Shown: positions 23,705-32,861, counted from the stretch's first letter. The stretch is 64,000 nt of DNA from Aldehydirespirator sp965204875 (GCA_965204875.1 OZ242020.1:2604001-2668000), one strand, 5' to 3'. The notes: generated from the letters alone by a model not told the origin. A program made the numbers and translations.

Positions 23705-24585
23705 TGGAGTTCCTGACAGACCCTGTGACCTGGTGGATCGATCCGTTCACCTCGAACATGTTCATGCGCCGTGCCCTCTACGCCGGCCTGCTGGTGGTGC
23801 TCACAACCTCTGTCGTGGGCACCTGGGTGGTGTTGCGGGGCATGAGCTTTCTCGGAGACGCACTGGCTCACGGCGTGCTGCCCGGCATCGCCCTGGCCTT
23901 CATCCTCGGCTTCGACACCACTGTCGGAGCGCTCGTGGCCGCGCTGGCGATGGTGTGGGGCATCAACATGATCCGCAGCCATTCGCCCCTGCCCGAGGAC
24001 ACCTCGATCGGCGTCGTGTTCGTGGGCTTCCTGGCGCTGGCCGTGGTCATCATGTCGAGTTCCTCGGGTTCGTACACCGGTGATCTCAACCGGTTCCTGT
24101 TCGGCTCCATCACCGGCGTCAACGCCGGCGATCTTCGCCGCCAGGCCGTCGCCGCAGCGATCTCGCTCATCGGCGTGACCGTGTTCTACCGGGCCTTCCT
24201 AGTCATGACCTTCGACCAGGTGCAGGCCCAGGTTCTCGGCCTGCGCCCCCGTCTCAGCCACGCCGTGCTGCTGGTGCTGCTGGCCGTCTCGATCATCGCG
24301 TCCTTCGAAGCGGTGGGAAACCTGCTGGTGTTCGCGTTCTTGATCGCCCCGCCGGCGACGGCCGTGCTGCTCGTGCGGCGCGTGCCGCGCATCATGGCGG
24401 CGGCTGCCGCCATCGGAGCGGTCTCCACGGTGGTGGGGCTGCTCCTCAGCTATCACTACGACACCGCGGCCGGGGCCACCATGGCATTGGCCACCGTCGT
24501 CGTGTTCCTGGGAGTGCTCGCAACAAAGTCAGCGCTGCTCGCCATCGACAAGCGCCGAGCCGAGTCCCCGGCACCCGCAGCCTGA
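23704..24585 (+). CDS. znuB: Zinc ABC transporter permease
   Basis: Integral membrane subunit of 293 residues with about eight hydrophobic segments. Family hallmarks: VVLRGMSFLGDALAHGVLPG near residue 45 and the EAA-like loop LVFAFLIAPPATAVLLVRR. It pairs with ZnuA 42 bp upstream. The ATPase is missing from this locus; the ZnuC-like gene at 11.2 kb is the probable partner. ATG 23704 is chosen because the duplicated leader ORF ends on it; TTG 23701 is in frame one codon earlier. Confidence 0.92.
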   Translation: MEFLTDPVTWWIDPFTSNMFMRRALYAGLLVVLTTSVVGTWVVLRGMSFLGDALAHGVLPGIALAFILGFDTTVGALVAALAMVWGINMIRSHSPLPEDTSIGVVFVGFLALAVVIMSSSSGSYTGDLNRFLFGSITGVNAGDLRRQAVAAAISLIGVTVFYRAFLVMTFDQVQAQVLGLRPRLSHAVLLVLLAVSIIASFEAVGNLLVFAFLIAPPATAVLLVRRVPRIMAAAAAIGAVSTVVGLLLSYHYDTAAGATMALATVVVFLGVLATKSALLAIDKRRAESPAPAA

Positions 24586-24679
24586 GCGCTGGCGCTCGGC
24601 CTCTGGTTTTTCCGCTCTTGTTCGCTGCGCTCACGGGCCGCTCGGGCCCCGGCCTCGCAAGCTCGGCCTCTGGTTCCCG
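24586..24679. repeat. Intergenic spacer with a repeated block
   Basis: GCTCGGCCTCTGGTT occurs at about 24594 and again at about 24662, between znuB and the convergent NYN gene. The inverted pair GCTCGG/CCGGCC-rich segments could form a weak bidirectional hairpin. No gene is visible. Confidence 0.5.
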
Positions 24680-25492
24680 CTAGCCCTCGACTTCTTCGTC
24701 TATGCGGTTCCAGAACGCCTGGCGGACGGCTCGCCGCAGCCGGTCCTGTCCCCTCAGGCTCCCGCCGACCACGTTCTCGACCGAGAACAGCAGGTCGCCG
24801 TCCAGCGACTCGGGAATGCGGGGGCGATAGTCCAGCAGGGCGTCGAACTCTGCGTCAGAAGCCCGGTAGAGCCAGCTGTCAGCGAAGGCCGTCGCTGCCG
24901 CCGCCACGGAGTCGACCGGGTCATAGGTGCCCGAGGCTTCCTCTTCGGGCCCCTGGCGCCGCCGGATGAACCGCGAGAGATCCTCCTTGGTGAGCTTGAC
25001 CAACTCATCGGCCTCGTACACCAGTGCCGCCGGCTTGCCCGACTGCCCCTGCGGCGACGCCACGTTGATGAGCGTCACACGGACCCCGAGGTCCTGAACC
25101 TGCCGCACGCTCGGGACCAGCTGCCCGTCGCCCGCCAGCAGGAACGCGTCGCAAATGGCCCGCTCCTTGGACAACCTGACCAGGTCCCGCTGGATCGCCG
25201 CGCTGATCTGGAACTGCCGATCCTGCGCCGTGGCCGTCTCCAGGCGGAGCTTCATGTTCGGCAGCGTCGCGATGAGTTCCTGAGCCGAGGTGGGAACCCC
25301 GTCGCTCGAGCTGTCGTACCAGTAGGTGCGCAGCGGTCTGAGCCCGCAGACGTCGTCGGCGAGGCCCAGCAGGAAGTCGTTCGCTCCCAGCCCGTACAGC
25401 AGGATCTCCCGGCGATCAGAGCTGTTGCAGCACAGCAGCCCCCCTTGCTCGTAGAGATACTCAGCATCGACAAATATGGCGTAACGATCCAC
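24680..25492 (-). CDS. NYN domain protein (LabA/DUF88-like)
   Basis: A 270-residue protein whose N-terminal 170 residues form a NYN (PIN-like nuclease) domain: strand AIFVDAEYLYEQGG with the first acidic residue, then RTYWYDSSSDG, and the acidic AFLLAGDGQLVPSVRQVQDLGVRVTLI. These acidic positions match the LabA/DUF88 group of putative RNases. The C-terminal 100 residues (SFADSWLYRASDAEFDALL onward) are an unassigned helical domain. Start GTG 25492. It is followed upstream by two minus-strand tRNA genes, and an RNA-processing role would fit, but this is inference. Confidence 0.75.
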   Translation of the reverse strand: MDRYAIFVDAEYLYEQGGLLCCNSSDRREILLYGLGANDFLLGLADDVCGLRPLRTYWYDSSSDGVPTSAQELIATLPNMKLRLETATAQDRQFQISAAIQRDLVRLSKERAICDAFLLAGDGQLVPSVRQVQDLGVRVTLINVASPQGQSGKPAALVYEADELVKLTKEDLSRFIRRRQGPEEEASGTYDPVDSVAAAATAFADSWLYRASDAEFDALLDYRPRIPESLDGDLLFSVENVVGGSLRGQDRLRRAVRQAFWNRIDEEVEG

Positions 25493-25602
25493 GAAAAACC
25501 ACCTCCCAAGCCTCTTGTGGAGCCCGAGCCGTCTCGATGAAGCACGCCCAAGCCGAGTCCGACTGTAGTCCGACTTTGTGCGCGGACCTGAGCGACGATG
25601 TG

Positions 25603-25676
25603 TACGCCCCCTGGGACTCGAACCCAGAACCTGCGGATTAAGAGTCCGATGCTCTGCCAAATTGAGCTAGAGGCGC
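25603..25676 (-). tRNA. tRNA-Lys (CTT)
   Basis: Cloverleaf on the minus strand: acceptor GCGCCTC pairs with GGGGCGT (two wobble pairs), anticodon stem-loop CGGACTCTTAATCCG with anticodon CTT, T-arm GGGTTCGAGTCCC. CCA is not encoded. Confidence 0.92.
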
Positions 25677-25762
25677 TGGCGTGCAACCATGCTAGCGCTG
25701 GCCGCGGGTCGACCCACCGTGCTCGACGGCGATGTCGGCAAGGCGCGCCATGACGACAAGCG

Positions 25763-25837
25763 GGTGACCGAGGGGAGTCGAACCCCCGACCTCCGGGACC
25801 ACAACCCGGCGCTCTAACCTACTGAGCTACGGCCACC
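25763..25837 (-). tRNA. tRNA-His (GTG)
   Basis: Acceptor GTGGCCG pairs with CGGTCAC, the anticodon loop TTGTGGT gives GTG, and the T-loop is GGGTTCGACTCCC. A G at position -1 is encoded and the discriminator is C, both expected of bacterial tRNA-His. Confidence 0.93.
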
Positions 25838-25957
25838 ACGGCCCGCACCGGCGGGCGACCTCGAAGCGTAGCACCCTCGCGAGGCGGCTGCGCGCCTACC
25901 AGGGGGTGAAGCCGGGACTTCGCAGGAGCACACGAGAAGCCGCGGTAGCCTCTGGGC

Positions 25958-26031
25958 GCCCCTGTAGCTCAAACGGATAGAGCAGAGGGTTTCTACCCCT
26001 CAGGTTGCGGGTTCGAGTCCTGTCGGGGGCG
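25958..26031 (+). tRNA. tRNA-Arg (TCT)
   Basis: Acceptor GCCCCTG pairs with CGGGGGC; anticodon stem GAGGG/CCCTC surrounds loop TTTCTAC, anticodon TCT; T-arm GCGGGTTCGAGTCCTGT. CCA is not encoded. The cfa gene starts 47 bp downstream. Confidence 0.93.
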
Positions 26032-26078
26032 CTAGCTAGGAGGCTGCGCAACGCCGACCGCAGGAGGAGGAACGCGCC

Positions 26079-27221
26079 GTGACCGACTCGCACCGACCCG
26101 GGAGCCGGCACAAGTCCAAGAGCCTCGGCCTCGGGATCCTGCGGCGCGCCGGCATCGAGATCGGAGGCGCCAAACCCTGCGACATCACCGTGCACGACGA
26201 CAGGTTCTGGGACCGGGTGATCGCGCAGCGCGAGCTCGGGCTCGGCGAGTCCTACCAGGAGGGTTGGTGGGACGCCAACCAGCTCGACGAGTTCATCGCC
26301 GTCGTGCAGGCGCAGGACCTGCGCTCGCTGGTGCGCCCGCGGCCCTCGCTCGTGCTGCATGCCGCCAGGGCCGGCCTGCGAAACCGCCAGACCGTGGGCA
26401 GGGCCCGGCGCAACGCCGCCGCGCACTACAACATCGGCAACGACCTCTACGAGCGGATGCTCGACGCGCGGATGGTCTACTCATGCGGCTACTGGCAGGA
26501 TGCAGAGGACCTCGACACCGCGCAGGAGCACAAGCTCGACCTCGTCTGCCGCAAGCTGCACCTCGAGTCCGGCATGAGGGTGCTCGACATCGGTTGCGGC
26601 TGGGGCGGGCTCGCACGCTTCGCGGCGGAGAGGTACGGAGTCGACGTCACCGGCGTCACGCCGGCCGCCGAGCAGGCGAGCCTCGCCCGGCGGGTCTGTG
26701 CGGGGCTGCCGGTCGAAATCATCGAGTGCGACTATCGCCACCTGGAGGGCAGCTACGACAGGATCGTGTCGATCGGGATGATGGAGCACGTCGGCCCGCG
26801 CAACCTCGCCACCTTCTTCGGCCAGTGCCGCAAGCTGCTCAGCGGCGACGGCATGATGCTGCACCACACCATCGGATCGCTGGTGTCCAAGAACTTCACC
26901 GATCCCTGGTTCGACAAGTACATCTTCCCCGGCGGTGTGATCCCCTCGCTCGCCCAGATCTCCTCGGCCGGCGCGCCCGACTGGGCGATCGAGGACCTGC
27001 ACAACTTCGGCCCCTACTACGACCTCACGCTGATGGCGTGGCACCGCAACGTGTCGGCGGCCTGGAACGACCTGCCCGGCTACGACGAGCGCTTCCGCCG
27101 GACGTGGGAGTATTACCTGCTGGCCTCGGCCGGGTCGTTCCGGGCGCGGGTGCTGCAGCTCTGGCAGATCGTGTTCACCCGCAGCCGGCGCCGCTCGAGC
27201 GTGTACCGGCGCCCTGCATGA
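26079..27221 (+). CDS. Cyclopropane-fatty-acyl-phospholipid synthase family methyltransferase
   Basis: SAM-dependent lipid methyltransferase of 380 residues. Motifs: AHYNIGNDLYERMLD, MVYSCGYW, the SAM-binding loop VLDIGCGWGGLARFAAERYG, VSIGMMEHVG (bicarbonate/active-site region), and HHTIGS. It methylates unsaturated acyl chains of membrane phospholipids, giving a cyclopropane or a methyl-branched product. Start GTG 26079 has an AGGAGGAGG ribosome site. It converges with isocitrate lyase, leaving only 10 bp between the stops. Confidence 0.9.
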   Translation: MTDSHRPGSRHKSKSLGLGILRRAGIEIGGAKPCDITVHDDRFWDRVIAQRELGLGESYQEGWWDANQLDEFIAVVQAQDLRSLVRPRPSLVLHAARAGLRNRQTVGRARRNAAAHYNIGNDLYERMLDARMVYSCGYWQDAEDLDTAQEHKLDLVCRKLHLESGMRVLDIGCGWGGLARFAAERYGVDVTGVTPAAEQASLARRVCAGLPVEIIECDYRHLEGSYDRIVSIGMMEHVGPRNLATFFGQCRKLLSGDGMMLHHTIGSLVSKNFTDPWFDKYIFPGGVIPSLAQISSAGAPDWAIEDLHNFGPYYDLTLMAWHRNVSAAWNDLPGYDERFRRTWEYYLLASAGSFRARVLQLWQIVFTRSRRRSSVYRRPA

Positions 27222-27231
27222 ACCTCTGGCA

Positions 27232-28572
27232 TCAAGCCGGGCGGGCGGCGCCGGCGCGAGCGTCCTGGAACTGCTGCTGCTCGGTGCTGCCCTGTAGCGC
27301 CAGGGTGGATGCGGTGCCGCCGGAGACGACGGAGGCGACCAGGTCGAAGTAGCCGGCACCGACCTCGCGCTGGTGCCTCGTGGCCGTGTAGCCGAGGCCC
27401 TCTGTGGCCATCTCACGCTGCTGCAGCGACACGTAGGCGGTCATGTCGCCGGACTCGTAGGCGCGGGCCAGATCGAACGCCGAGAAGTTGAGGGCGTGCC
27501 ATCCGGCGAGGGTGATGAACTGGAAGGCGTAGCCCATCGACCCCAGCTCCTTCTGGAACGTGGCGATGGTCGCGTCGTCGAGGTGCGCCCGCCAGTTGAA
27601 CGAGGGCGAGCAGTTGTAGGCGAGCATCTTCTCCGGGTGGGCGGAGCGCACGGCCTCGGCGAAGGCCCTCGCCTCATCGAGGTCGGGGGTCGAGGTCTCG
27701 CACCACAGCAGGTCGCAGTAGGGCGCATAGGCCAGGGCGCGCCGGATCGGCGCCTCGAGGCCCGGCTCGGTGACGTGGAATCCCTCGGCGGTGCGCTCGC
27801 CGGTCAGCCGGCCCCGGTCGCGCTCGTCGACGTCGCTGGTGAGCAGGCGGGCGCTGAGCGCGTCGGTGCGGGCTATCAGGATCGTGTCGACACCCATGAC
27901 GTCGGCCGCCAGCCGCGCCGCCCGCAGGGTCGCGATGTGCTGGGAGGTCGGCACCAGCACCTTGCCGCCCATGTGCCCGCACTTCTTCGCCGAGCTGAGC
28001 TGGTCCTCGAAATGCACTCCCGCCGCGCCGGCCTCGATCATCGCCCTCATCATCTCGTAGGCGTTCAGGGGGCCGCCGAACCCGGCCTCGGCATCGGCCA
28101 CGATGGGCAGCAGGTAGTCGCGGCCGGGGTTGCCGCCGGTCTCGCTCCACTCGATCTGGTCGGCGCGCCGCAGGGCGTTGTTGAGGCGGGCCACCATCGC
28201 CGGCACCGAGTCGCAGGGATACAGCGACTGGTCGGGGTAGACCTGCCCGGCGAGGTTGGCGTCGCCCGCCACCTGCCAGCCCGACAGATAGAGCGCCGGC
28301 AGCCCGGCCTTGGCGAACTGGATCGCCTGGCCGCCGGTCATGGCGCCGAGTGCGTGCACGTAGTCCATGTCGTGCAGCAGGCCCCAGAGCTTGGAGGCCC
28401 CGGCACGTGCCAGCGTGCACTCCGGCACCACCGAGCCGCGCAAGCGCACCACGTCGGCAGCGGTGTGGTCCCGCCGCACCCCCCGCCAGCGCGGATCGCC
28501 GGCCCAGGCGGCCTCGAGGGCCGCGACCTGCTCCGCGAAGCCAGGTGTCACCTGCCTCATTGCTTGCTTCAT
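27232..28572 (-). CDS. aceA: Isocitrate lyase
   Basis: First enzyme of the glyoxylate shunt (isocitrate to glyoxylate and succinate), 446 residues. Signatures: KLWGLLHDMDYVHALGAMTGGQAIQ, YLSGWQVAGDAN, PIVADAEAGFGG, the catalytic loop KKCGHMGGKVLVPT, and LAYNCSPSFNW. Start ATG 28572 (MKQAMRQ) has a GGGGAGGCAGCG upstream sequence. The gene is divergent from a RamB-like regulator, the same layout as in corynebacteria, where RamB controls aceA. It supports growth on acetate and fatty acids, fitting the acyl-CoA catabolic genes elsewhere in the window. Confidence 0.95.
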   Translation of the reverse strand: MKQAMRQVTPGFAEQVAALEAAWAGDPRWRGVRRDHTAADVVRLRGSVVPECTLARAGASKLWGLLHDMDYVHALGAMTGGQAIQFAKAGLPALYLSGWQVAGDANLAGQVYPDQSLYPCDSVPAMVARLNNALRRADQIEWSETGGNPGRDYLLPIVADAEAGFGGPLNAYEMMRAMIEAGAAGVHFEDQLSSAKKCGHMGGKVLVPTSQHIATLRAARLAADVMGVDTILIARTDALSARLLTSDVDERDRGRLTGERTAEGFHVTEPGLEAPIRRALAYAPYCDLLWCETSTPDLDEARAFAEAVRSAHPEKMLAYNCSPSFNWRAHLDDATIATFQKELGSMGYAFQFITLAGWHALNFSAFDLARAYESGDMTAYVSLQQREMATEGLGYTATRHQREVGAGYFDLVASVVSGGTASTLALQGSTEQQQFQDARAGAARPA

Positions 28573-28834
28573 CGCTGCCTCCCCTGTCACTGGTGGTGCC
28601 TGCGCACCGCCGACGATCCTGCACCTCGCACGCGCCCCTGTGGCGGCGTCAGAGATGCGGCCCGAGCGCCGCAAGACCCTCGGACCTCTCCTGTCTCTCG
28701 GAACTCGCCGGTGCTCGTGCGGGTGTACTATTGCTAGAAATAATGGCCGGGGCGCGAGGTTCCGTGAGCGTGACGGCTACATCTCATCGTGCGCGATTTG
28801 TGTGGACGGACAAGATCTGCGATTCTTGCGATCC
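28573..28834. promoter_or_regulatory. Divergent aceA/ramB promoter region
   Basis: 262 bp without a gene. An AT-rich island at about 28725-28746 (ACTATTGCTAGAAATAATGG) contains a loose inverted repeat ATT-gctag-AAT and is the only promoter-like stretch. TTGCGATTCTTGCGATCC immediately precedes the regulator's ATG and contains a direct repeat of TTGCGAT. I cannot identify a RamB box with certainty. Confidence 0.4.
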
Positions 28835-30286
28835 ATGCCCGACAACCCTGGCCTATTGCTCCTCGGCCGGCGGGTGCGCCACGCCCGGCGGCGGCAGGGG
28901 CTCACGCTGGCGGCGCTGTCGGAACTTACGGGCAGGCCCGCGGCCTACCTGTCACGGCTCGAGAACGGCCGCATCGAGCCCCGCCTCGGCGTGTTGGGCG
29001 AGCTGGCCGAGGCGCTGGGCACCACCACCGCCGACCTGCTCGCGGAGGCGCCGCCGCAGCGGCGTGACGAGCTCGAGCTGGAGTTGCTCCAAGCCCAGGA
29101 CCATCCCGCCTACGCCGAGCTGGGACTGCCGAGGCTGAAGCCCTCGGCCCGGCTCGACGACGGAACGCTCGAGCATCTGGTCGCCCTCGGGCGGGCGCTG
29201 CTGCGCACCGACAGCCCGGCGGACACCGTGGCGGCGGCCCGCAGGGCCAACTCCAAGCTCCGCTCCGAGATGCGGGAGCGGAACAACTACTTCGCAGACA
29301 TCGAGAAGGTGGCCGCCACCGAGCTGGCACGGGCGGGTTATCCGGGCCAGGGCCCGATCAGCGAGCGGGTGCTCACCGAGCTAGTGGCCGGCCACGGCTT
29401 CCGCATCGAGCGGGTGTCGGGCCTGCCGCGCACGGCGCGCTCCATCACCGACACCCGGGATCGGGTCATCTACATCGGCGACCAGGACAGCCTCAAGGTT
29501 CGCCAGGCCCGCTCGGTGGTGCTGCAGACGCTCGGCCACTTCGCGCTGGCGCACTCCGACACCAAGGACTTCGGCGGCTACCTGCGCCAGCGCATCGAGT
29601 CCAACTACTTCTCAGCGGCCGTGCTGGCCCCGGAGGCTCCCGCCACGGAACTGCTGCAGGAGGCCAAGCGGCAGAACGACATCAGCGTCGAGGATCTCAA
29701 GGAGACCTTCTACATCTCCTATGAGATGGCCGCGCACCGCTTCACCAACCTCGCCACGGTTCACCTCGGCCTGCCGGTGCACTTCCTGCGCACGGACTCC
29801 GAGGGGGTCATCACCAAGGCCTACGAGAACGACGGTCTCAGGTTCCCGGTCACCTCCGACGGCGGGCTCGAGGGCGAGCGGGTGCCCCGGCAGTGGGGGG
29901 CGCGCCAGGGGTGGGCGGCCAGCGGCGGCTTCCTCCTGCACGAGCAGTACACGGTGCTCGACGATGGCGAGTACTTCTGCATCACCTATATCGAGACCGA
30001 GAACGACCGCAGCCCACATGCGGTCACGCTGGGCACGACGGCCGGCAACGCCGGTTTCTTCAGGGGCTCCGAGACGCTGCGACGCGAGCACGCCCGCGCC
30101 AGGGACGTGCAACCCGACGCCGAGCTGGTGAGCGAGTGGGAGGGCGTCGCCTGGCCCTCGGCCGCGCAGCGCAGCCACGTGCTCTCCGCGCTGCCCCCGT
30201 CGCTGGGGTCGTTCCTGCCGTTCCCGGGCATCGACCTGCTCGACGTCTACCGGTTCCTGGACCGCCGCCGTCGCAGGAGCCGCTAG
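28835..30286 (+). CDS. ramB: RamB-like XRE/short-chain acyl regulator
   Basis: A 483-residue regulator. Residues 8-65 form an XRE-type HTH (RRQGLTLAALSELTGRPAAYLSRLENGRIEP), followed by a central region with an IrrE/ImmA-like segment (QTLGHFALAHSDTK), and a C-terminal domain of the DUF2083 type (ENDGLRFPVTSDGG, ASGGFLLHEQYTVLDDGEYFCITYIE). This architecture is that of RamB, the acetate-metabolism regulator of Corynebacterium and Mycobacterium, where it regulates aceA/icl. Divergence from aceA strongly supports the call. ATG 28835 is chosen because it starts just before the HTH; earlier in-frame starts would add unrelated sequence. Confidence 0.85.
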   Translation: MPDNPGLLLLGRRVRHARRRQGLTLAALSELTGRPAAYLSRLENGRIEPRLGVLGELAEALGTTTADLLAEAPPQRRDELELELLQAQDHPAYAELGLPRLKPSARLDDGTLEHLVALGRALLRTDSPADTVAAARRANSKLRSEMRERNNYFADIEKVAATELARAGYPGQGPISERVLTELVAGHGFRIERVSGLPRTARSITDTRDRVIYIGDQDSLKVRQARSVVLQTLGHFALAHSDTKDFGGYLRQRIESNYFSAAVLAPEAPATELLQEAKRQNDISVEDLKETFYISYEMAAHRFTNLATVHLGLPVHFLRTDSEGVITKAYENDGLRFPVTSDGGLEGERVPRQWGARQGWAASGGFLLHEQYTVLDDGEYFCITYIETENDRSPHAVTLGTTAGNAGFFRGSETLRREHARARDVQPDAELVSEWEGVAWPSAAQRSHVLSALPPSLGSFLPFPGIDLLDVYRFLDRRRRRSR

Positions 30287-30302
30287 GGGCATCGGGTGGG
30301 CC

Positions 30303-30418
30303 GGCGCTGCGGCATCGGCACGCTGTGTGTCGGACTGCGGGGCGCGTGCTGTGGCCTCCCGTGGGGCTCTGGCCTCCCGTGGGCGACGCTGCGGCAGCGG
30401 CGCGTTGTGTAGCCTTGG
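30303..30418. repeat. Nested direct repeats upstream of phoH
   Basis: A block GCGCTGCGGCATCGGCACGC recurs about 80 bp later as ACGCTGCGGCAGCGGCGCGT. Between them, TGGCCTCCCGTGGG is tandemly repeated 17 bp apart. The repeats sit immediately in front of phoH, like the other start-region duplications in this window. Confidence 0.65.
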
Positions 30419-30432
30419 GCGCAGAGCGATAC

Positions 30433-31386
30433 ATGTCCGAGGCTGCCACCAAGATCCGCGTCCCTGCCAACCACCTGCTCGGCCCCCTAGTGGGCGAACA
30501 CGACGAGAATCTCCGGCGCCTGCAGGACGCCTTCCCCGGCAGCCGCATCCATCTCCGCGGCAACGAGGTCAGCGTCCTCGGTGACGATGCCGACACCGTG
30601 GCCCGGCTCTTCGAGGAGTTGATCCTGCTCATCGAGCGGGGCCAGCGGCTCGACGACCGCACCATCGACCGCACCATCGACATGGTGCGCAGCAACGTGA
30701 GCGCGTCGGAGGTGCTGACCCACGATGTGCTGCGAGCCGCCGCCGGACGCGTCGTGCGCCCCAAGTCGGCCGGCCAGAAGCGCTATGTCGACATGATGGC
30801 ACAGAGTGTGATCACCTTCGGGATCGGCCCCGCGGGAACGGGCAAGAGCTGGCTGGCCGTGGCGATGGCGGTGAGGGCCCTTCACGCCGAGGAGGTGAGC
30901 CGGATCATCCTGACGCGGCCCGCGGTCGAGGCGGGGGAGCGGCTCGGGTTCCTCCCCGGCGACCTCATGGCCAAGGTGGACCCCTACCTGCGACCCCTCT
31001 ACGACGCGCTCTATGACATGGTCGGCAGCGAGGGCATGGAGCGCCTGCTGGAGCGGGGAGCGGTTGAGGTGGCGCCGCTGGCCTTCATGCGGGGTCGCAC
31101 GCTGAACTCGAGCTTCATAATCCTCGACGAGGCCCAGAACACCACGCCCGAGCAGATGAAGATGTTCCTGACCCGTATCGGCTTCGGCTCCCGTGCAGTG
31201 GTGACCGGCGACGTCACCCAGGTCGACGTGGCCGGCGGGCGCAGCGGCCTGGCAGGGATCCAGAGGCTCCTCGGCGACATCGACGGGATCGGGTTCGTGC
31301 ATCTCACCAAATCCGACGTGGTGCGCCACCGCATCGTGGCCGACATCGTGAGCGCCTACGACCGCGCCGGCTCAGCAACCGCCTGA
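30433..31386 (+). CDS. phoH: PhoH family ATPase
   Basis: A 317-residue PhoH-like P-loop protein, probably an RNA-associated ATPase. An N-terminal KH-like region (residues 5-60: NLRRLQDAFPGSRIHLRGNEVSVLGD) is followed by Walker A GIGPAGTGKS, Walker B FIILDEAQNTTPEQMKMFLTRIG, and VVTGDVTQVD. It heads the phoH-ybeY-corC-era-uppS-recO run, a conserved actinobacterial order concerned with ribosome maturation and cell-wall lipid carrier synthesis. Start ATG 30433. Confidence 0.92.
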   Translation: MSEAATKIRVPANHLLGPLVGEHDENLRRLQDAFPGSRIHLRGNEVSVLGDDADTVARLFEELILLIERGQRLDDRTIDRTIDMVRSNVSASEVLTHDVLRAAAGRVVRPKSAGQKRYVDMMAQSVITFGIGPAGTGKSWLAVAMAVRALHAEEVSRIILTRPAVEAGERLGFLPGDLMAKVDPYLRPLYDALYDMVGSEGMERLLERGAVEVAPLAFMRGRTLNSSFIILDEAQNTTPEQMKMFLTRIGFGSRAVVTGDVTQVDVAGGRSGLAGIQRLLGDIDGIGFVHLTKSDVVRHRIVADIVSAYDRAGSATA

Positions 31387-31389
31387 GCC

Positions 31390-31932
31390 GTGGTGACTGC
31401 CGATCCCGCCCGGCGCACCGCTCTGTTGACGGTCAAGGGAACAGCCCCGAGGACGGTCGCGACCGATGAGCGCGAGCCGAACCTGGCGGCGCCGTCTGTG
31501 CCGGTGGACGCTGAGCGCTGGGCGGCACTGGCCACGGCCGTTCTGCGCTCCGAGGGGGTCGGCGCCGGCGAGCTGGGTCTGCTGTTCGTGGAACCGGGAC
31601 GCATGGCGCGCCTCAACCTCGAGCACATGGGCATCGACGAACCCACCGACGTGCTCGCCTTTCCCCTCGACTGCGGTGGCGGTGGAGGTCCCGGCGCGCC
31701 CGATGCCGCGATCCTGATCGGTGATGTGGTCGTTTGCCCCGAGCGGGCCATGGCTCAGGCGGCCCGCCACGCCGGCCCCCACCACAACGGCAGCCTCTCC
31801 GACGAGCTGGCGCTGCTGGTGGTTCACGGCGTGCTGCACGTCCTCGGCTACGACCACGCCAGCGAAGCCGACGCAGCGCTGATGCAGGCACGCGAGAGGC
31901 ACCTGCTTGCCGCGCACCACAGGCAGCCGTGA
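31390..31932 (+). CDS. ybeY: rRNA maturation endoribonuclease YbeY
   Basis: Single-strand endoribonuclease for 16S rRNA 3' maturation. The zinc-binding motif H-x3-H-x5-H is seen in VVHGVLHVLGYDHA, and the substrate strand in DEPTDVLAFPLD. It is 180 residues, slightly long because of a 30-residue N-terminal extension; GTG 31390 or GTG 31393 are possible starts. It lies 3 bp after phoH, and its end overlaps the corC start. Confidence 0.92.
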   Translation: MVTADPARRTALLTVKGTAPRTVATDEREPNLAAPSVPVDAERWAALATAVLRSEGVGAGELGLLFVEPGRMARLNLEHMGIDEPTDVLAFPLDCGGGGGPGAPDAAILIGDVVVCPERAMAQAARHAGPHHNGSLSDELALLVVHGVLHVLGYDHASEADAALMQARERHLLAAHHRQP

Positions 31933-32861
31933 GTGAGACTGAGCCGGCCCGGCCTGGCACGGGCGACCCTTCGGGATCTGGCGGCGCGCGCCGGCGGCGC
32001 CAGGCGAGGCGAGCGCCTGCCGCGGCGGGCGGCTCTCGCGGGCGTCAGGCGATCGGGCCGCGGCGCCGGCGGCGCCGGTCAGGACACGGTCCGCAGGGCG
32101 CGGCCCCTGTTAGCGAGGACGAACTCATCGCCCTGACCTCGGCCGCCGCCGAGGCCGACACGATCGAGGACGCCGAGCGTGACATGATCGCCTCGGCGCT
32201 GGCGCTCGACCGCACCGTCGTGCGCGAGTTGATGGTGCCGCGCACCGACATGGTTACCGCGGACACCGCGATGACGGTCACCGAGGCGCTGGAGGTGGCC
32301 ATCCGGCACGGGCTGAGCCGGCTGCCGGTGTGCCGCGCCGACGCCGACGACATCGTCGGGATCGTGCTGTTGAAGGACCTGGCTCGCACGGAGCGCTCCG
32401 GCAGGGGCGGCGACCCGGTGCAGGAGGCGATGCGCCGGGCCATGTTCGTTCCCGAGACCAAGAGGGTCGATCAGCTGCTGCGGGAGATGCGCACCGCCGG
32501 GGGTCACCTGGCCGTGGTCGTGGACGAGTATGGGGGCACCGCCGGCCTGGTGACCCTCGAGGACATCGTGGAGGAGTTGGTGGGGGAGATCGTCGACGAG
32601 TTCGACCGCCCCGAGCCGCTGCTCGAGCCGCTGGCGGGCGACGAGGCGCTCGTGCACGGCCGCATGCCCGTGGACCAGCTCAATGCCCTGGTGGGAGCGG
32701 AGCTGCCCGACGACGACTGGGACACCGTGGGCGGGCTGATCTTTAGCACGCTCGGCCACGTCCCCGACATCGGCGAGACCGTGGAGGTCGAGGGGCTGAG
32801 ACTGCGCGTCGAGCACATGGAGGGCCGGCGCATCGCGCGCGTGAGGCTCACACGGACGTGA
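31929..32861 (+). CDS. corC: CBS-pair/CorC domain protein (soluble form)
   Basis: A 310-residue protein. After an Arg/Gly/Ala-rich basic tail (residues 1-55), two CBS domains follow (VPRTDMVTADTAMTVTEALEVAIRHGLSRLPV, then VPETKRVDQLLREMR), with the linker VVVDEYGGTAGLVTLEDIVEELVGEI and a C-terminal CorC/HlyC domain (DDWDTVGGLIFSTLGHVPDIGETVEVEG). The family's N-terminal DUF21 membrane domain is absent, as in CorC/YbeX from phoH-ybeY operons, and a role in ribosome metabolism or Mg/Co resistance is known for that branch. Start GTG 31929 overlaps the ybeY stop; the stop overlaps the era start. Confidence 0.85.
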   Translation: MSETEPARPGTGDPSGSGGARRRRQARRAPAAAGGSRGRQAIGPRRRRRRSGHGPQGAAPVSEDELIALTSAAAEADTIEDAERDMIASALALDRTVVRELMVPRTDMVTADTAMTVTEALEVAIRHGLSRLPVCRADADDIVGIVLLKDLARTERSGRGGDPVQEAMRRAMFVPETKRVDQLLREMRTAGGHLAVVVDEYGGTAGLVTLEDIVEELVGEIVDEFDRPEPLLEPLAGDEALVHGRMPVDQLNALVGAELPDDDWDTVGGLIFSTLGHVPDIGETVEVEGLRLRVEHMEGRRIARVRLTRT

